In this document: positions 35,057 to 47,242 of the stretch, piece after piece
Layout: the number at the start of each line of letters is the position of its first letter
Position numbering within the stretch: position 1 is the first letter of the stretch
Source of the DNA: Xylogone sp. PMI_703
Lineage: Eukaryota; Ascomycota; Leotiomycetes
DNA: 64,000 bases
Assembly (NCBI GenBank): GCA_021399445.1
Contig: JAJTUQ010000003.1
Coordinates: 3,100,001-3,164,000, forward strand
Direction of reading: 5' to 3'
Program-made: the position numbers and the translations under genes
Notes under the pieces: generated by a model
Told to the model about the DNA's origin: nothing
Database searches by the model: none
Seen by the model: only the letters and a program-made list of their open reading frames with translations

Positions 35057-35555
35057 CTATTTCGCAGCAGCCTTGACTTGAGCTAAGGATGTTCGGACAC
35101 CAAAACGAGCTTGCTTCCTCAATCTCAAAACCTTGAATCGTTCGAAATCTGTGAGAGCCTTTCTCCGTTCTCTCTGAGCGCGCTTCTTAGCCCAGGAACT
35201 CTCTGCCCATTTAGCCTCGACGCCATTCTTGTCCCAGACCTCCTTCACGGCTCCAGTTCGTGCTCCTCGTGGTAACTTCTCGAGGACGATTGGTGTGAGA
35301 ACGACGTTGGAAAGAGCGATAGCTTGACGGGGGACAGCAAGCTTGGAATCGCTGCTTGGTCCATCAATCAGAACCTACAATGTCTCCACGTTAGACTGAG
35401 CTTCGAGACCACTCCAAAATTAAACATACACGCTTGTGATCAATGATCTCGACGATGGTCGCCAAACGTCCGGATGATACTCCATTGTTAACCAGGACAA
35501 CCCTTCCGACTTCGGTCAACCGCCAGGAGGAAGCACTGATATCGGCGTCTCCCAT
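35057..35555 (-). CDS. RPL14: 60S ribosomal protein L14 (eL14)
   Basis: Two exons, 35555-35430 and 35374-35057, give 147 residues. The KOW-type beta domain is clear: [36 protein letters not shown] with the intron between R and V. The C-terminal basic helix contains [20 protein letters not shown] and [16 protein letters not shown], ending QVKAAAK. It is a large-subunit protein contacting expansion segments of 25S rRNA. A second intron is predicted in the 5' UTR just before the start, common for ribosomal protein genes. Its neighbour NAC alpha also works at the ribosome. Confidence 0.95.
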
Positions 35556-35565
35556 TTTGACTGAT

Positions 35566-35633
35566 CTAATATATTATGGTCAGAAACCAATTCACCAATT
35601 TCGCAACTAGAGCTTATATTTGTCGTCACTTAC
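35566..35633 (-). other. Predicted 5'-UTR intron of RPL14
   Basis: Donor GTAAGT at 35633 and acceptor ATTAG ending at 35566, ten bases before the ATG. Inferred from strong consensus sites. Confidence 0.5.
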
Positions 35634-36793
35634 TGGGCACGGTGTTGAGTTGTTGTCGAATATTTGAAGATTGGCGCTGTTCACGAAATCTCAAATTCAG
35701 ATGCGTGGGAAACATTTTACCGAGAGCGAGCCCTAAGGATTTAGTGAAGCCTAAGGCATGAATGCATTAGCTTTCATTGGCGGCTAATGGTGCTTCCGAA
35801 ACTAATTAGAGCGAGTGAGCTCTGCTTTCTCAGAACTTTTTTCCTTAGAAAATATTCCAACAGTTTTGCGCTCCAATAATGAGTGCTTCCCAACCTGCTA
35901 CTATATGCAGTATTTAGTAATTGCTAATGTCTTCAGCTGAGCTCCTCTTGCACTTACATTGTAAGTACAAAATATTTCTCAATACCATTCGCACTTAATG
36001 ATGTTATAATTTGCGATTGACCTCACATCGGTGGCACCCTCGCCGGGGTAGCTATATCGAGTGCGTGGATGACATTCAATCTTACATATTCTGAACCATA
36101 CTTTTATTTCGAAGATCCTGCATTTGACAACTGCGATTGAAGCCCCATTGCTAACTTCGACAAAGTTTATCCTAGGTTTTATCGTGTACATACAACTTGG
36201 TGAGGGCCGTATGCTCCCCCAATCCACGACCAAAAAAATGCGACATGGTAGGTTACCTACTTTTCTACCCCTCTGAAGCGTTCATACCTCGCACCGTATC
36301 TGTCTATGATTAAGAAAAATGCACTGAAAATGGTGAGCTCTTCGGAGCACTGAGCATTTCTACCAAGATCTATGAGCTGGACAATCACATGTGTCTCTTT
36401 TCAAATTTTGCACATCGTAATGTGCCATTAGCTGACCTTGATTTGATAGGTACGAGACTGTCAAAACGACACTCATCCGATCTTAGTAAGTAGCCGCGCG
36501 TAGGCATGTATGGTACAAATATTGGGTTCTCTATACGTATCGTTGTGTAAGTGATATATATTATATAGTAATTCATACTACATTTAAATGCTCCGTTACT
36601 ATAATCTCGTTGACTCTTGTTGATATGACTACTATCTATAAATATACCTATATAAATCACAGCACACCATATTCTCAGGTTCATTGAAGGCCAATTAGTT
36701 CGGTCTTAATATGTAGCTTGGTCGAAGATGCCAGGGCATTGAATTGGTTAAGTTTTAGTTTCTGTAATAATACAATGGATTACAAAAGACGCC
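35634..36793. other. Intergenic, no gene seen
   Basis: About 1.1 kb, AT-rich, between the RPL14 promoter and the 3' end of the aldehyde dehydrogenase gene. Only short chance frames. Confidence 0.5.
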
Positions 36794-38752
36794 CTACAAG
36801 TTCTTTAACATAGACTTAACACCATCCAGGCGACCTCGGATTCCTACCCCATACCCTAACTTCAGAACTGACTTCATGAACTCGAACGCCTTCCCGTTTT
36901 CTGCAACAGGATATCTGACTTTTGGTGGAATAGCCGTTCTCGCGCCTGACCAGCCCCATCTATCTTGACATATCGATTTCAGGTTGCATAGCCCTCTAAG
37001 ACCCTCTTCTCCTGCAAAACGACCGTAGCCAGAACCTCTTACACCTCCAAATGGTAGTTGAACAGCATAATAGGCTGCAAAATCATTGATCGCAACCATT
37101 CCAACCTTGAGGTTCTTAACCACAGCTTCCAGCTCCCAATTTTCTTTTCCAAATACAGATGCTCCTAGCCCGTACTCTGAGGAATTTGCGATATTACATG
37201 CGTCCTCAGCAGACGTAGCTTTCATTATCACACAGATCGGAGCAAAACATTCCTCTGTCGCAATTGCCATTGCTGGCGTGACGTCCACTAAAAGAGTAGG
37301 TTGGAAATAATGGCCAGAAGGATGAACAGGGTGGTGCAATCTTGATCCACCAACAAGGAGGCGGGCACCATCTTTGACCGCAGAAGCGATAAGGTTTTCT
37401 AATCTGTCAAAGGAAGCATCCGATATCATGGCTCCAACATCAACTTGCGCACCATTTGGCGAATCCAAAGAGTTTCCAACTCGAAGGGCGCGTATTCTGG
37501 GTTCTAAAGCTGCAATTATCTTATCGTAGACTTTGGGACAGGCTATGATGCGTTCAATACCAATACAGTTTTGGCCAGCTGCTTGGAATGTCCCTCTCAA
37601 TAATATTTCATTAATACGTGGCAGGTCTTTGATTGCTGAGTCGAGGATGATAGCCGCATCCTTTCCTCCCAGTTCGGCAACCACCGGAGTTAGGGGTTTA
37701 GCTGCCGCTGCCGCTACATGTTTTGCAACGGTACGACTTCCAATGAACGTGATATGAGAGATTGATGGGTGGGAGGTCAAGTGACTTGCTGTTTGCGGCC
37801 AGCACGTCACAGTTTGAACGAGGTTAGCATCGTGACCGCAGACATGCAGAGCTCCCTTCACAATTAGTGAAAAGTACACAGTGCTCCATGCCGTCTGTTC
37901 TGATGTTTTAACAATAATGCCATTTCCAGAAAATATTGCAGAGATCATGGGTCCGAGCATGTTATGAAGAGGGTAGTTCCACGACACAAGAGCAGCGACA
38001 ACACCCAATGGCTCGTATCGTACTGTGTTTTTCTTGTATGCCATGAGAAGGTTGGTAGGACGTCGGGATGGACGTAGTGCTTTCTCTCCATGCAAAATTG
38101 TCCAACGCAGCTTCTCTACCGTAACTAGAATCTCTCCCAGTGTTGCATCAATCATCGTCTTGCCGGATTCAAGGCAAGCTACACGACAAATATCATCCTG
38201 ATTCTCCATTATAAAGGCTTGGATACAACGAAGTACCTGGCGACGCTGTGGGAAGGTTGTTCTTGCCCAGGTTTTCTGGGCTACTTGGGCTTTCTCAATC
38301 GCTCTGTCAATGCCCTCGGGTGTGGAAGGATTCACGAGACCCAGAAACTCGCCGGTAGCAGGGGCGTAGCACTGAATTGCTGTTGAGCCTGGTACCTGCA
38401 CACTATTAGCTCACCTATTCATATTCTAACTAGAAGCGGAACCAAATTTGATGTAATTCTCATACCTTAATGCTGGGCTTTTCAAGGATCTTCGCAACTT
38501 CTGGAGGTTTGGGTACACTTATTGTATATTTGATCACTGGCTTTTCTCGAGTCACTCGCTCAGCTAACTTCATTGCTCCCCACATCATTATCAGAGCAAT
38601 TGCTGTCCCCACAGCTGCCATCGAGAAAAGGAGCTTCTCTCTACAATCTGTTAGCATCTAGGTAAGAGTCTGTAAATGGAAATAACTGACGCTTCCCAAT
38701 CCGAGTAGTCCTTCATGAACCCATCTGGGTTCACGATTCTTTCTCCAGCCAT
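36794..38752 (-). CDS. MSC7: Membrane-anchored aldehyde dehydrogenase, MSC7 type
   Basis: Three exons, 38752-38691, 38640-38466 and 38395-36794, give 612 residues. The N-terminus has a hydrophobic segment (MAAVGTAIALIMMWGAM, near residues 26-42) that should anchor it in a membrane, as in yeast Msc7. The ALDH domain then runs to the end: SWNYPLHNMLGPM, ELGGKDAAI with the general-base Glu near residue 320, and AAGQNCIGIERI with the catalytic Cys near 356. LPFGGVRGSGYGRFAGEEGL is the late conserved block. It oxidises aldehydes with NAD(P)+; the true substrate is unknown. The yeast gene name comes from a meiotic recombination phenotype. Confidence 0.88.
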
Positions 38753-39565
38753 TTTTATAGTCGGAAGCCGCGAGAGAGAATTTCGGTGTCTTTGAGAATC
38801 TTCAGCCTTGTGCCTTCCGACTTTTTTTATAACTAGCGGATTTTCCGCAACCAGATCGTTAACGCATAGGAGCCCTTTCCACCAAAAGCCCTGGTCGCAC
38901 GGTGTCAATCGTGCCAGAAAACAGGGGACACGAAGCAGTGGTTAACATGCCATTAATGTTCTGTCGACTCTAGAGACTTTAATACTTTACAGCAATAACC
39001 CCTGACGAGCATGGCGAGCTATTCCGATTTAGCCTGATAAGTACAGCCCAGACCGCCATCACTGGTGGTCTTAGGCACTAATTAGCTTGGCATGCCTAGC
39101 TAAGTGCACAAAAAGTGCCCAGAAGAGCATTCCGTCTAGGTATCACTTGTTACCCCTTATGTGAGGGGTTCCGGGGGGCGAACAGCGAGAGCAAGAGAGT
39201 TTATAGTAAATATGGCCATAATACACTGCTCTATTCAGGCCATCTGTTTTATAAAATCAACAGCAATGTAAACTTATTGCCAGAGTATGCAGAAAATAGA
39301 TTACATTGCCAATTTACCTAATCAGTCCAGAAAAGCATCGCCCCAAGCAACTTTCACTTTCCTTCCCATTCCCATATAATCTCACAGCATTCCTAACGCC
39401 AGTAAATTTGTTACCAGGTAAATCCTGTCAAATGCAAAGCTCTAGCCGCCGATAAATATTTGGACACCGCCAATAAATTCCGTCATTAGAATGTAGAAAG
39501 TCAATTCCTTCCAACATAGCCCAACAGCCGTCCAGTTGAATAGTGCCACTTTTCCTATGTGCACA
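38753..39565. other. Intergenic, no gene seen
   Basis: Aldehyde dehydrogenase promoter side and the 3' flank of the glycosylase gene. No feature beyond short frames. Confidence 0.5.
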
Positions 39566-41384
39566 TCAAACATGAGTCTCTTCATAGTCGCTATCCCCGT
39601 CTTGTTCACTAGAAGATATCTCCAAATCTTCATCGCTGTAATCCGGAGTTGTAATATTTTTGACCTTCAGTTTCCTGACTCTCGGGACATTCTTTTTTAC
39701 AGTTGATACCACGGATTTTTTAACAATTTTAGTAATCAATTTTCTTTCCTGTTTCCTATTGACCAAATGTTCGATTGGGCATATAGTCTTCTCCCATTCT
39801 GCGGTTCCGGCACTTGTGTTTGCTCTGCACCTTCCACATGTCTTGCCGTGTCTGAGAAAAAGCTGGTGAAGTGGATATTTGAGGCGGTCTGGAACACGCA
39901 CTTCGCAATGGCTGAATGTCTGGTCCCTAGTAGCATTCTCAGGAACCCAGCCAAGCCACTTACAGTGACGCCATACATGAGTATCAACTGCAAAGCTGGG
40001 TCGTTTCATACAGAAAAGGATGACGCATGAGGCAGTCTTAACTCCAATCCCTGGTAGCTTTGTCAACTCATCCATTGCCTCCTCGGTAGTCATTTCGAAT
40101 ACATGATCCATAGACAGCAAGCCATCGTCAGTATGCTTGACTTCCAGTCCCTCCTGCTTTTGGTTCTTGTGCGATGTTTCTTGTTTCGAAACTTCACGGC
40201 GAGTTATATTTTGTGCATAGACCGTGTCCAAGATCTTCTTGATATTTGTTCCCTTCACGGTTGCTAATCCTCCTTGTTTAATTGCGTCAATGACAGTAGG
40301 AAGATCTGCCTGGTGAACAGCCTCCCAGTTCACACTACCTTTCCCAGGTCCCTCAGTACGTAGACCAAACTTATTTTTGAGGCCCTTTAAAGCGAGGTTT
40401 GAGTTGTTGCTAGTAGTCGATGCACTGAGCAGAGTCCTAAGGATCGCATCAAGCAAATCAGGAACTTCCCCGCATCCAGTAACCTCCATTGATGGGGGAG
40501 GGATAACTTCAGGCGGCTTAACTTCGCCATGCAAGCCAGAAAGCAGCCGGTAAACTTCTTCGCAAGCTTCCGGTGTTGGCATTTGCCAATCTGGGAACGG
40601 AGAGTGGCCAGGAGTCAGACCATAAGGATGCTTTTTCTGTTTTCTTGGAGTTGAACTCTCGATTTTAATGATGGCTTTCTTTGATATCTTCACCTTTTTA
40701 TCTGCAGTGACTCGTACTTTGCTTGGCTTTTCTTCAAAATCCTCGTCTTGATAGTCGGTATCCTGCGTTATCACTACTTTTCTCTTCCGCCGTTGCTTCT
40801 GTTGTCGCTTAGGCTTCATAGAGCCTTCTGCAACTGAGTTAACTTTTTTTTCGACTGTGGAAGGTGCCACATCAATGCCGATATCCTCTGTCTGTGTGCT
40901 TGAGTTATCAACTATCTTGTCCTCAAGATCACCAACTTTGCCAATTCCGTGTGGCAGTACATCCCAGTCGCCAGTAATAGGGTCCGTAGCTTTCTTTCTT
41001 TTTGGTCTAGCTTTCCTTCCCTCCGAAGCAGTTTTTCGGATTTTCTTGGACTTGGTTACTCGGCCCATGTTATCCTCTTTGCTTTGGGAAGTAGTGTCTA
41101 GAACGTATTTGGCCACGCTCTCCTTCGCTGGATCGGCTTGACAACAGTTTTTGGGTTTATTAGGTCTGTCCTAACATCTTTTTCAGTGTTATTGTCGCTA
41201 CTTTGAGAGAGTCCTGGAGTAGATGGGGAGAAGCTCCAACTGCGCATTTTGATAACGCTTCCAAGTCTTTTGAACGCCACTCGCGATACGAATCGGGTGG
41301 CACCTCTGCTGAGTTTGTTTCATTGAAAGTTTCGATGAGGTTCAATATTTTTGGATCTATTTGTTGAGCTTCACCACTGGACAT
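39566..41384 (-). CDS. HhH-GPD superfamily base-excision DNA glycosylase
   Basis: The main coding block runs from an acceptor at 41170 (GTTAG|GAC) to 39566. Its first in-frame ATG is at 41068 (500 residues). A coding-like exon upstream (41384 on, MSSGEAQQIDPKILNLIE) probably supplies the N-terminus. The join is uncertain: an AAA|GTAGCG donor would give only a 31-base intron, and a GTTGGA donor about 70 bases, both in phase. The first half is basic and disordered, with nuclear-type Lys/Arg runs. The enzyme core has LPGIGVKTASCVILF (helix-hairpin-helix with the EndoIII-type Lys), FAVDTHVWRHCKWLGWVP with the catalytic Asp, and a Cys-rich end (CGRC, later ICP) too short for a standard 4Fe-4S loop. 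It removes damaged or mismatched bases; specificity is unknown. Confidence 0.82.
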
Positions 41385-43322
41385 GATACAGATGGAGCTG
41401 ACGTATTAGGGTAATTCTCACTCTATTATCAATATCTTCAATTAATCTCGTGAATCAGTGGTTGTGTGGTAAATGTGACATATGGCCCTGAGAAGAGCTT
41501 GCCATTGTCTTTATTTATTGTGTACAAATATAGATACACCATCCACGAATTAGTGGATGGTGGTGGATAGTAGAACAAAGGTATGAAAGGTTCCAAGGGC
41601 TGCCATGCAAGGCTACAGTTCTGACTGCTAAGGCTAATGCCCGGCTTGGGCGGTACCCGCCGATCAAACATGGCACTGCCAGCTGACGTAGCCTCGCATT
41701 CCTTAGCTTCCAGGTCCCACTATCAAACTAAAAGGAAATAGATTTACGATAGGCGTATATGTAGACCAACCACTCATTGTAACTTCCTCTCACCTGCCAT
41801 TCATCAACAAGCAAGGATGTCGTATTAATTATGCAGCACCATTGTAGACATACTTGGGAGTACTCAGCTGTTTACTTGCCCACACGATTAAGCTGGTAGC
41901 TATGCGTACCGGGTAAGTCTAATTTTGAAATGCAGTAACAAAGCCGCTGTTTCCAGCTGTGGGCCTAGTGCAGGAGTGATGTTCCGAGATGGTTAAAGCA
42001 GAAATTCAATTACAACCTGTATCAAGCAGTCTTACTTGTCAGTGTTAGTGTGGATAGTAGCGAGGAGTGAATTGGATTGAAGCAAAGGAATAATAGATCA
42101 GTTGAAAATTTTCTCCGCAAAGTGTGCTAGGAAGTCTAACATCTTTAAATTTATTTTCATTCATCATCAATGTATGGCAGGAAAGATTGAACGCAAGGAG
42201 ACTAGCAAGTCACTCACCCTAGTTAACATTGTTATATCGTTGAGTATTGGAAGTCGACCACTGAAGTGAAGACATATGTTTGGCAGACGCGTTAACCGCT
42301 CTCGGTGCATACGCGTCTGAGTTTCCTTACGCTTTTCACTGCAATATCCCTCTGTGTGAAAAATCATGAAAGAGATCGCAAGCAGAATTTTGCGCGAACT
42401 GTGAAGGACTCTTGATACGGTAGACGTAACGGGCCCAGACTGCAGCCCCACCCCTCCTAACCGCAAACACCACAACTACCTATCATGCTCCAGAATGCAG
42501 AGTAGTAGTTCTACTCATAGTGTATCTCAATCTTATGCTTACTACTCAGTAAATATCAGTCAATATGAATTCTCTAGCATTGGGTGTCTCAGGTTGCTCT
42601 TCTACACTTGTTCCACTCATTAAAACTCACGCGCTTGCAGGTACACGATGCAGGATGTTATAGCAAGTAGTTAAGCTTAAGTGATTCTCTTTGGTTCTCT
42701 ATCTGACTTGCGCTGTCTGCTGCTCATTGCTAAACCTTCCTCTCCATTGCATTTATAAGGAAGTCATTTTGTTAAAAGTAGAATTCTGGCTATCTGCAAT
42801 GAATAGATCTTAATCTTGAGTTTCGTCTTATCATCACTATACACCAATCTCCATCCTCTGGTATGATCAATTCCAATAATTGATTGATTTTAGCATCATA
42901 AGTCCCTTTCAAAGATCTTTCTTTGTTGTAAAGAGTTATGTGCAAACATGTTTCGAGCTGGTTCTGAATGACCGCACCATAAAGAAACTAGAACTTCATT
43001 GCAGCCTGGATATGTTTGCCATGTAGCAACGACCTCACACATAAGAACGATCAGTTGCAAATATTCGTATATTTTGCTATGTCACTCAGCCTTTGTAGAA
43101 CCAATTAGTCACTTACAGTTAACACTTGTTAGTAACATATATACCAGGTACCTAGTATGACTTCGTTGTATAATTCGTGTAACCGCTAACCTATTCAGTT
43201 ATTGTACTCTAGTGTATATCTGGAGGTGGGAATCTCTGCTATTACGGTATATTCTGAGAGCTTGTAACTCTAACAAAAAGTTCTCTGATCATATCAATAT
43301 TTACATCCAGGTGTCACAAGCC
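41385..43322. other. Divergent intergenic region between glycosylase and RID-like genes
   Basis: About 1.9 kb, AT-rich. Two frames on the minus strand (77 and 102 codons) lack domains. It includes the hairpin at 41539-41560. It probably contains both promoters. Confidence 0.5.
41539..41560. repeat. Perfect inverted repeat, 8-base arms with 6-base loop
   Basis: CCATCCAC and GTGGATGG flank GAATTA. It lies about 160 bases upstream of the first coding exon of the glycosylase gene. It could form a cruciform or be a dimer binding site. Confidence 0.5.
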
Positions 43323-46144
43323 ATGAACACCAGAGAGCGTATACACCACTCTATACAGTCAGATATCGTCGTTGTTGATCTCGATAATATTTCAGAAGGC
43401 ATAAATTGGGATACAAGAGAACAAGATGCTTTGGAGAGTATGTATACGTTCACTGCTTATTATTTTATCTTGCCTATTCCAAGTTCTTTTGGCTCCTTAC
43501 TCGGCATGGGGATTAGCAACTTCAAAGTGCAACTTTATAATTTTACAATCTACAAAGAAAGCCCAAAGAGAATATGACAAGTCAAGTATCTACTTGATTC
43601 TTCTTCACCGTGCATATATTCTGCCAAATATATACCTGATGGGTCGGATCAGTTACTAATGCTTAAACATCTAGCACACGATTTCACTGGAGAAAACAGG
43701 TCATGCATAGACCATCGGAATTCAAAATATGATGAGCGAGATTCAAGTATTCAAGGCTCAATGGTCAACCAGTGTATGAACCAAACATGTTCCGAAGCTG
43801 TCAGCAAGAAGTCACCGTTCTCTGCAAACAACTTTGCCTACGAACACAATAGCCAGTTAGTTCGCAACTTGTCTCATAAGTCCACTCACTGGCCTCAAGC
43901 ACTTGGTACTGGAACTGCTCATGATCCACTAGTGCTGGTTGATGGTCCTGAAGATACTAGTGCGACCGTGGCCACGATGGGTGTCCCAATTTTGGATGAT
44001 CTTTCGGCGGATGGTCGAAGTATGGAGGACCAATTATCTATAGATCTAGATCCTAGCATTGACTGTATCTACGATTCTCACGGGACAATCGGTCAGCGAC
44101 GAGAAAGGGAGGAGGCAGTTAGAGAGCGACGGAATCCACCACTCAAGCCCCACCATATCAGCTCTTCTAGATTCACTTTCAAGGGGCTAGACATAAGAAC
44201 CGGCAAGACTGTGGAGCTTCAAGACGGTAGCTTTCTTCGAATCAAAGCGATCATTCATAATACACTTACTGGAAAGGTTACATTAAGGGGCAATACGCTT
44301 CAAAGATCCAGAGATTTGAATGGGATGCTTGAACGCAAGGCTAACGAAGTGTGTTTATTCTATGAGATCGACCTGGACGATCCTAGACCTCCGCCAGAAC
44401 AGAGTATTCTCGAGGTCCCAGTCGAAGACGTTTTAAGATTACGGACACTTCGATTCACCAATCAGAACTTTCCAGACTGTCGAGCAATAGACCCATCCTT
44501 GTTTCGTGACAAGAAACAGATAGATGAAGAGGGTGGGCTTACACTCCGCTGGAAGTATACCTGTACTTACGCCTCTGCATCCGATCGTCAGCAAAATTGT
44601 TATGCAGAGCGGATTCTAGAACATATCAGGGAAAATGAAAGTACAGCTACATTTACTATACCTGACGATATCAAACGTTTCCGTTGGCGCGGTGAAACTA
44701 ATCCAGGAGGCTCATATAAACCTCCAGCAGCTGCTGTGGATGCTCCTTATCTTTATAGCTTGCAGCATCATGATGCCGAAATAAGCGCTATTGAGAAAAC
44801 TCCTATTTTCCCAAGCACCAAAGCATCCCCGCATTGTGGTTCATCTACCACCCCCGATATGATTCCGAGTATATCAAGAAAGAGAAAATTCGCATCACCA
44901 GAGTGGCCGAATAGAGATACTAGTTCTACAGAGAGCTCTTTCAATCCCAATCTTTCATTCACAAATACAAAGGGTGCTGTTCTACGACGTCCGCTGGGAA
45001 CCGCTCACTCTGAACTATCAAACCCACCACCAACAGGAAGTATCCACAGACCATCTCATCTACGGAATGATAGACTCTTCAAATCTCCGGGGCAGACATT
45101 CACGTATGGTGATGGGTTTTGTGGTGCGGGTGGCTCAACCCGAGGCGCTATTATGGCTGGTCTCAAAGTTAACTGGGGGTTCGACCAAGACGAGCATGCT
45201 TGTGCTTCCTGGATGGCGAACTTCCCCAACGCTTCATGTTACAACATGTCTTCAGATGCTTTTGTTAAACTTTCTACTGACAATTCCGTCGATCTGAAAG
45301 TAGATATTATGCATCTGTCCCCTCCTTGTCAATATTTCTCACCAGCACATACTGTCAATGGAACTAATGATGAGAGCAACGTGGCAAGCCTTTTTGCTGT
45401 TCGTGCAGTTATCGAAGTTGGGAAGCCTCGGGTAGTGACCTTGGAACAGACATTCGGAATCAGACTTCCCAAATTCAGGCAGTATTTTGCGGCCCTCGTA
45501 CACATGTTCACCTCTCTGAACTTCTCTCTCAGGTGGGCCATAGTTCCACTTTCTCAATGGGTAAGTATATTCCTAACTTACCTCAAATTTATTGGAGGGC
45601 TAATAGTCCATTCAGGGGTTACCTCAACGACGCTATAGACTTCTTGTTATCGCTTCATGGTAATCACCTGGAATCATTCAATATTCCCAAAATTGCTAAC
45701 GGAATTTTTTTTAGCCCGGGAGAGATTCTACCAAAAATTCCACCGGCGACCCATTCAGAAGACGGCGAGGATGGACTGAAACCACTTGTTACGGTGAATG
45801 AAACTCTCAAAAGTATCCCTCACAATGCACCAGATCACTATCCAGACATTGTTCCTCGATATACTAGAAGACCGTGGGACGCAAATGTAATTCTCCCTCG
45901 GGCAATGACCTGTCATGGAGGCCAAAACTATCATCCTTCTGGCACTCGGGATCTCACCCTTCGAGAGTACGCCTGTTTACAGGGCTTTCCTCATAACCAT
46001 GTTTTCAGGGGCAGTCATATCAAGAGGCAAATTGGCAATGCAGTACCACCTTCTAGTGCAAAAGTCCTCTTCGAATCTATAAAAAGCCAGCTTGAAGAGG
46101 CCGATCGAGTGATCAGCGCCCCAGAGGTGATACTACTGGATTAG
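43323..46144 (+). CDS. rid: RID/Masc1-type cytosine-5 DNA methyltransferase
   Basis: Four exons, 43323-43437, 43675-45560, 45616-45659 and 45715-46144, give 824 residues, close to the 845 I recall for Neurospora RID. The first intron (237 bases, branch TACTAATG) is the least certain. The N-terminal half has a BAH-like region (FKGLDIRTGKTVELQDGSF onward). Catalytic motifs in order: I GDGFCGAGGS (about 517), IV SPPCQYFSPAHT with the catalytic Cys (about 587), VI EQT in LEQTFGI (about 628), VIII GLPQRRYRL (about 668), IX TCHGGQNYHPSGTRDLTLRE, and X RQIGNAVPP (about 787). EQT instead of ENV is diagnostic of the RID/Masc1 clade, needed for RIP or methylation induced premeiotically. It acts in nuclei before meiosis. 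The exon 3 acceptor could also be 9 bases upstream, in frame. Confidence 0.92.
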
Positions 46145-46833
46145 AGGAGAGTTGGATTATTGATTCTAGCGGATACACTCCTTTGAAAGATCTGTTGTCA
46201 CTGGTAGGGTTTAATCCTGTTCAAGTTTAGAGTTCTGGAGACTACAATGAAACTAACTACCACCAATGGCATGATTCGACTTTGACCTTCATTGTAGCGG
46301 AAGATAAATTGATCAATATGAGAAAGTAAACACAACTAATGGAATTTAAATCTCGTGCTTAGTTTCGGGTCTCACGCTCCTTAAAAATGTACACCATGCC
46401 CTAGCAGTTGGCAATAGTCTCAAGGATAATTCATTCTACTAGAAAGGTAAGTCATAGGGCATCGTAAAAGTATCTCCATTTATTTATAGAGAAACCTATC
46501 ACATATCTGGAGAATCTAGACGATGGGAACGACTACTAAGAGGCGCGTAACTAAGCCGATTGTCCTAGCATCCTCAATCCTTCCAATTGGCGAATACTAA
46601 ATGATTACCATTATACTCTAACATGCTACGCCTTCTCCAGATGTGGATATTGCGTCATGTTTCTTGAGCAAGAAAGGTAATTATAAATCTTATCATGACT
46701 ATGACCCGTATCTAATAAATCTGCCTTTAGACTAGGTCATTATCGGAGACTTTGAGGGCATTAACCTTCATTATAAAGGTGGGCACCTCATGTGGCATGA
46801 GCTTTTATGTGCAATCAGTAATACCTGCCACCG
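46145..46833. other. Convergent intergenic region
   Basis: About 690 bases between the 3' ends of the RID-like gene (+) and the small gene (-). No gene was found. Confidence 0.5.
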
Positions 46834-47242
46834 TTATTTCCTAGTAGTGGAATTCGGGTCCTCTGGATTGCTATCACTGGATGGTCCTGCCCACAGACCA
46901 ATTCGTGGTATCCAGGAGTTTGCGGTGTCTTTCCTAGGTATTTCTTCTGTTTGTGCTGGTAGGGCAGTGTCTACCCGACGAAGAATTTCATCCTTAGATT
47001 TATGGTTTTCATTAGATGGGCTCAAAACGAGAGTTAGTGAGGACATTGAAAATTATGAAGGGTTTATACTCAGATAGAGCTAGCTTCTCTTGTTGCTGTT
47101 CTTTGAAGGCTGGTCCAAAAACCACGACCCCTGTAACTGCTGTCAGCAAATCCGAGGTTCAATTAGACAGCATCTTGTTACCATTGACAACGCCAATCGC
47201 TGTAGCTAAGAACAGCGGAAGAAACCCACGGACTCTACTCAT
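46834..47242 (-). CDS. Small predicted membrane protein in three short exons
   Basis: Exons 47242-47182, 47130-47070 and 47020-46834 join in frame to 102 residues. Intron 1 has a GTAACA donor and TTACAG acceptor; an acceptor nine bases upstream is also in frame. Intron 2 is 49 bases with GTATAA, a CACTAAC branch and TTTTGAG. The N-terminus MSRVRGFLPLFLATAIGVVN is a basic start plus hydrophobic helix. It continues GVVVFGPAFKEQQQEKL, a pattern I associate with small fungal inner-mitochondrial-membrane proteins. The tail is hydrophilic (KSKDEILRRVDTALPAQTEE) and ends near NSWIPRIGLW. Function unknown. It is divergent from the Mms22 gene with a promoter of about 290 bases. Confidence 0.7.

Noticed and set aside
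42167..42475. 102-codon minus-strand frame between glycosylase and RID
   Set aside because: No motif, poor codon pattern and no splice-linked exon.
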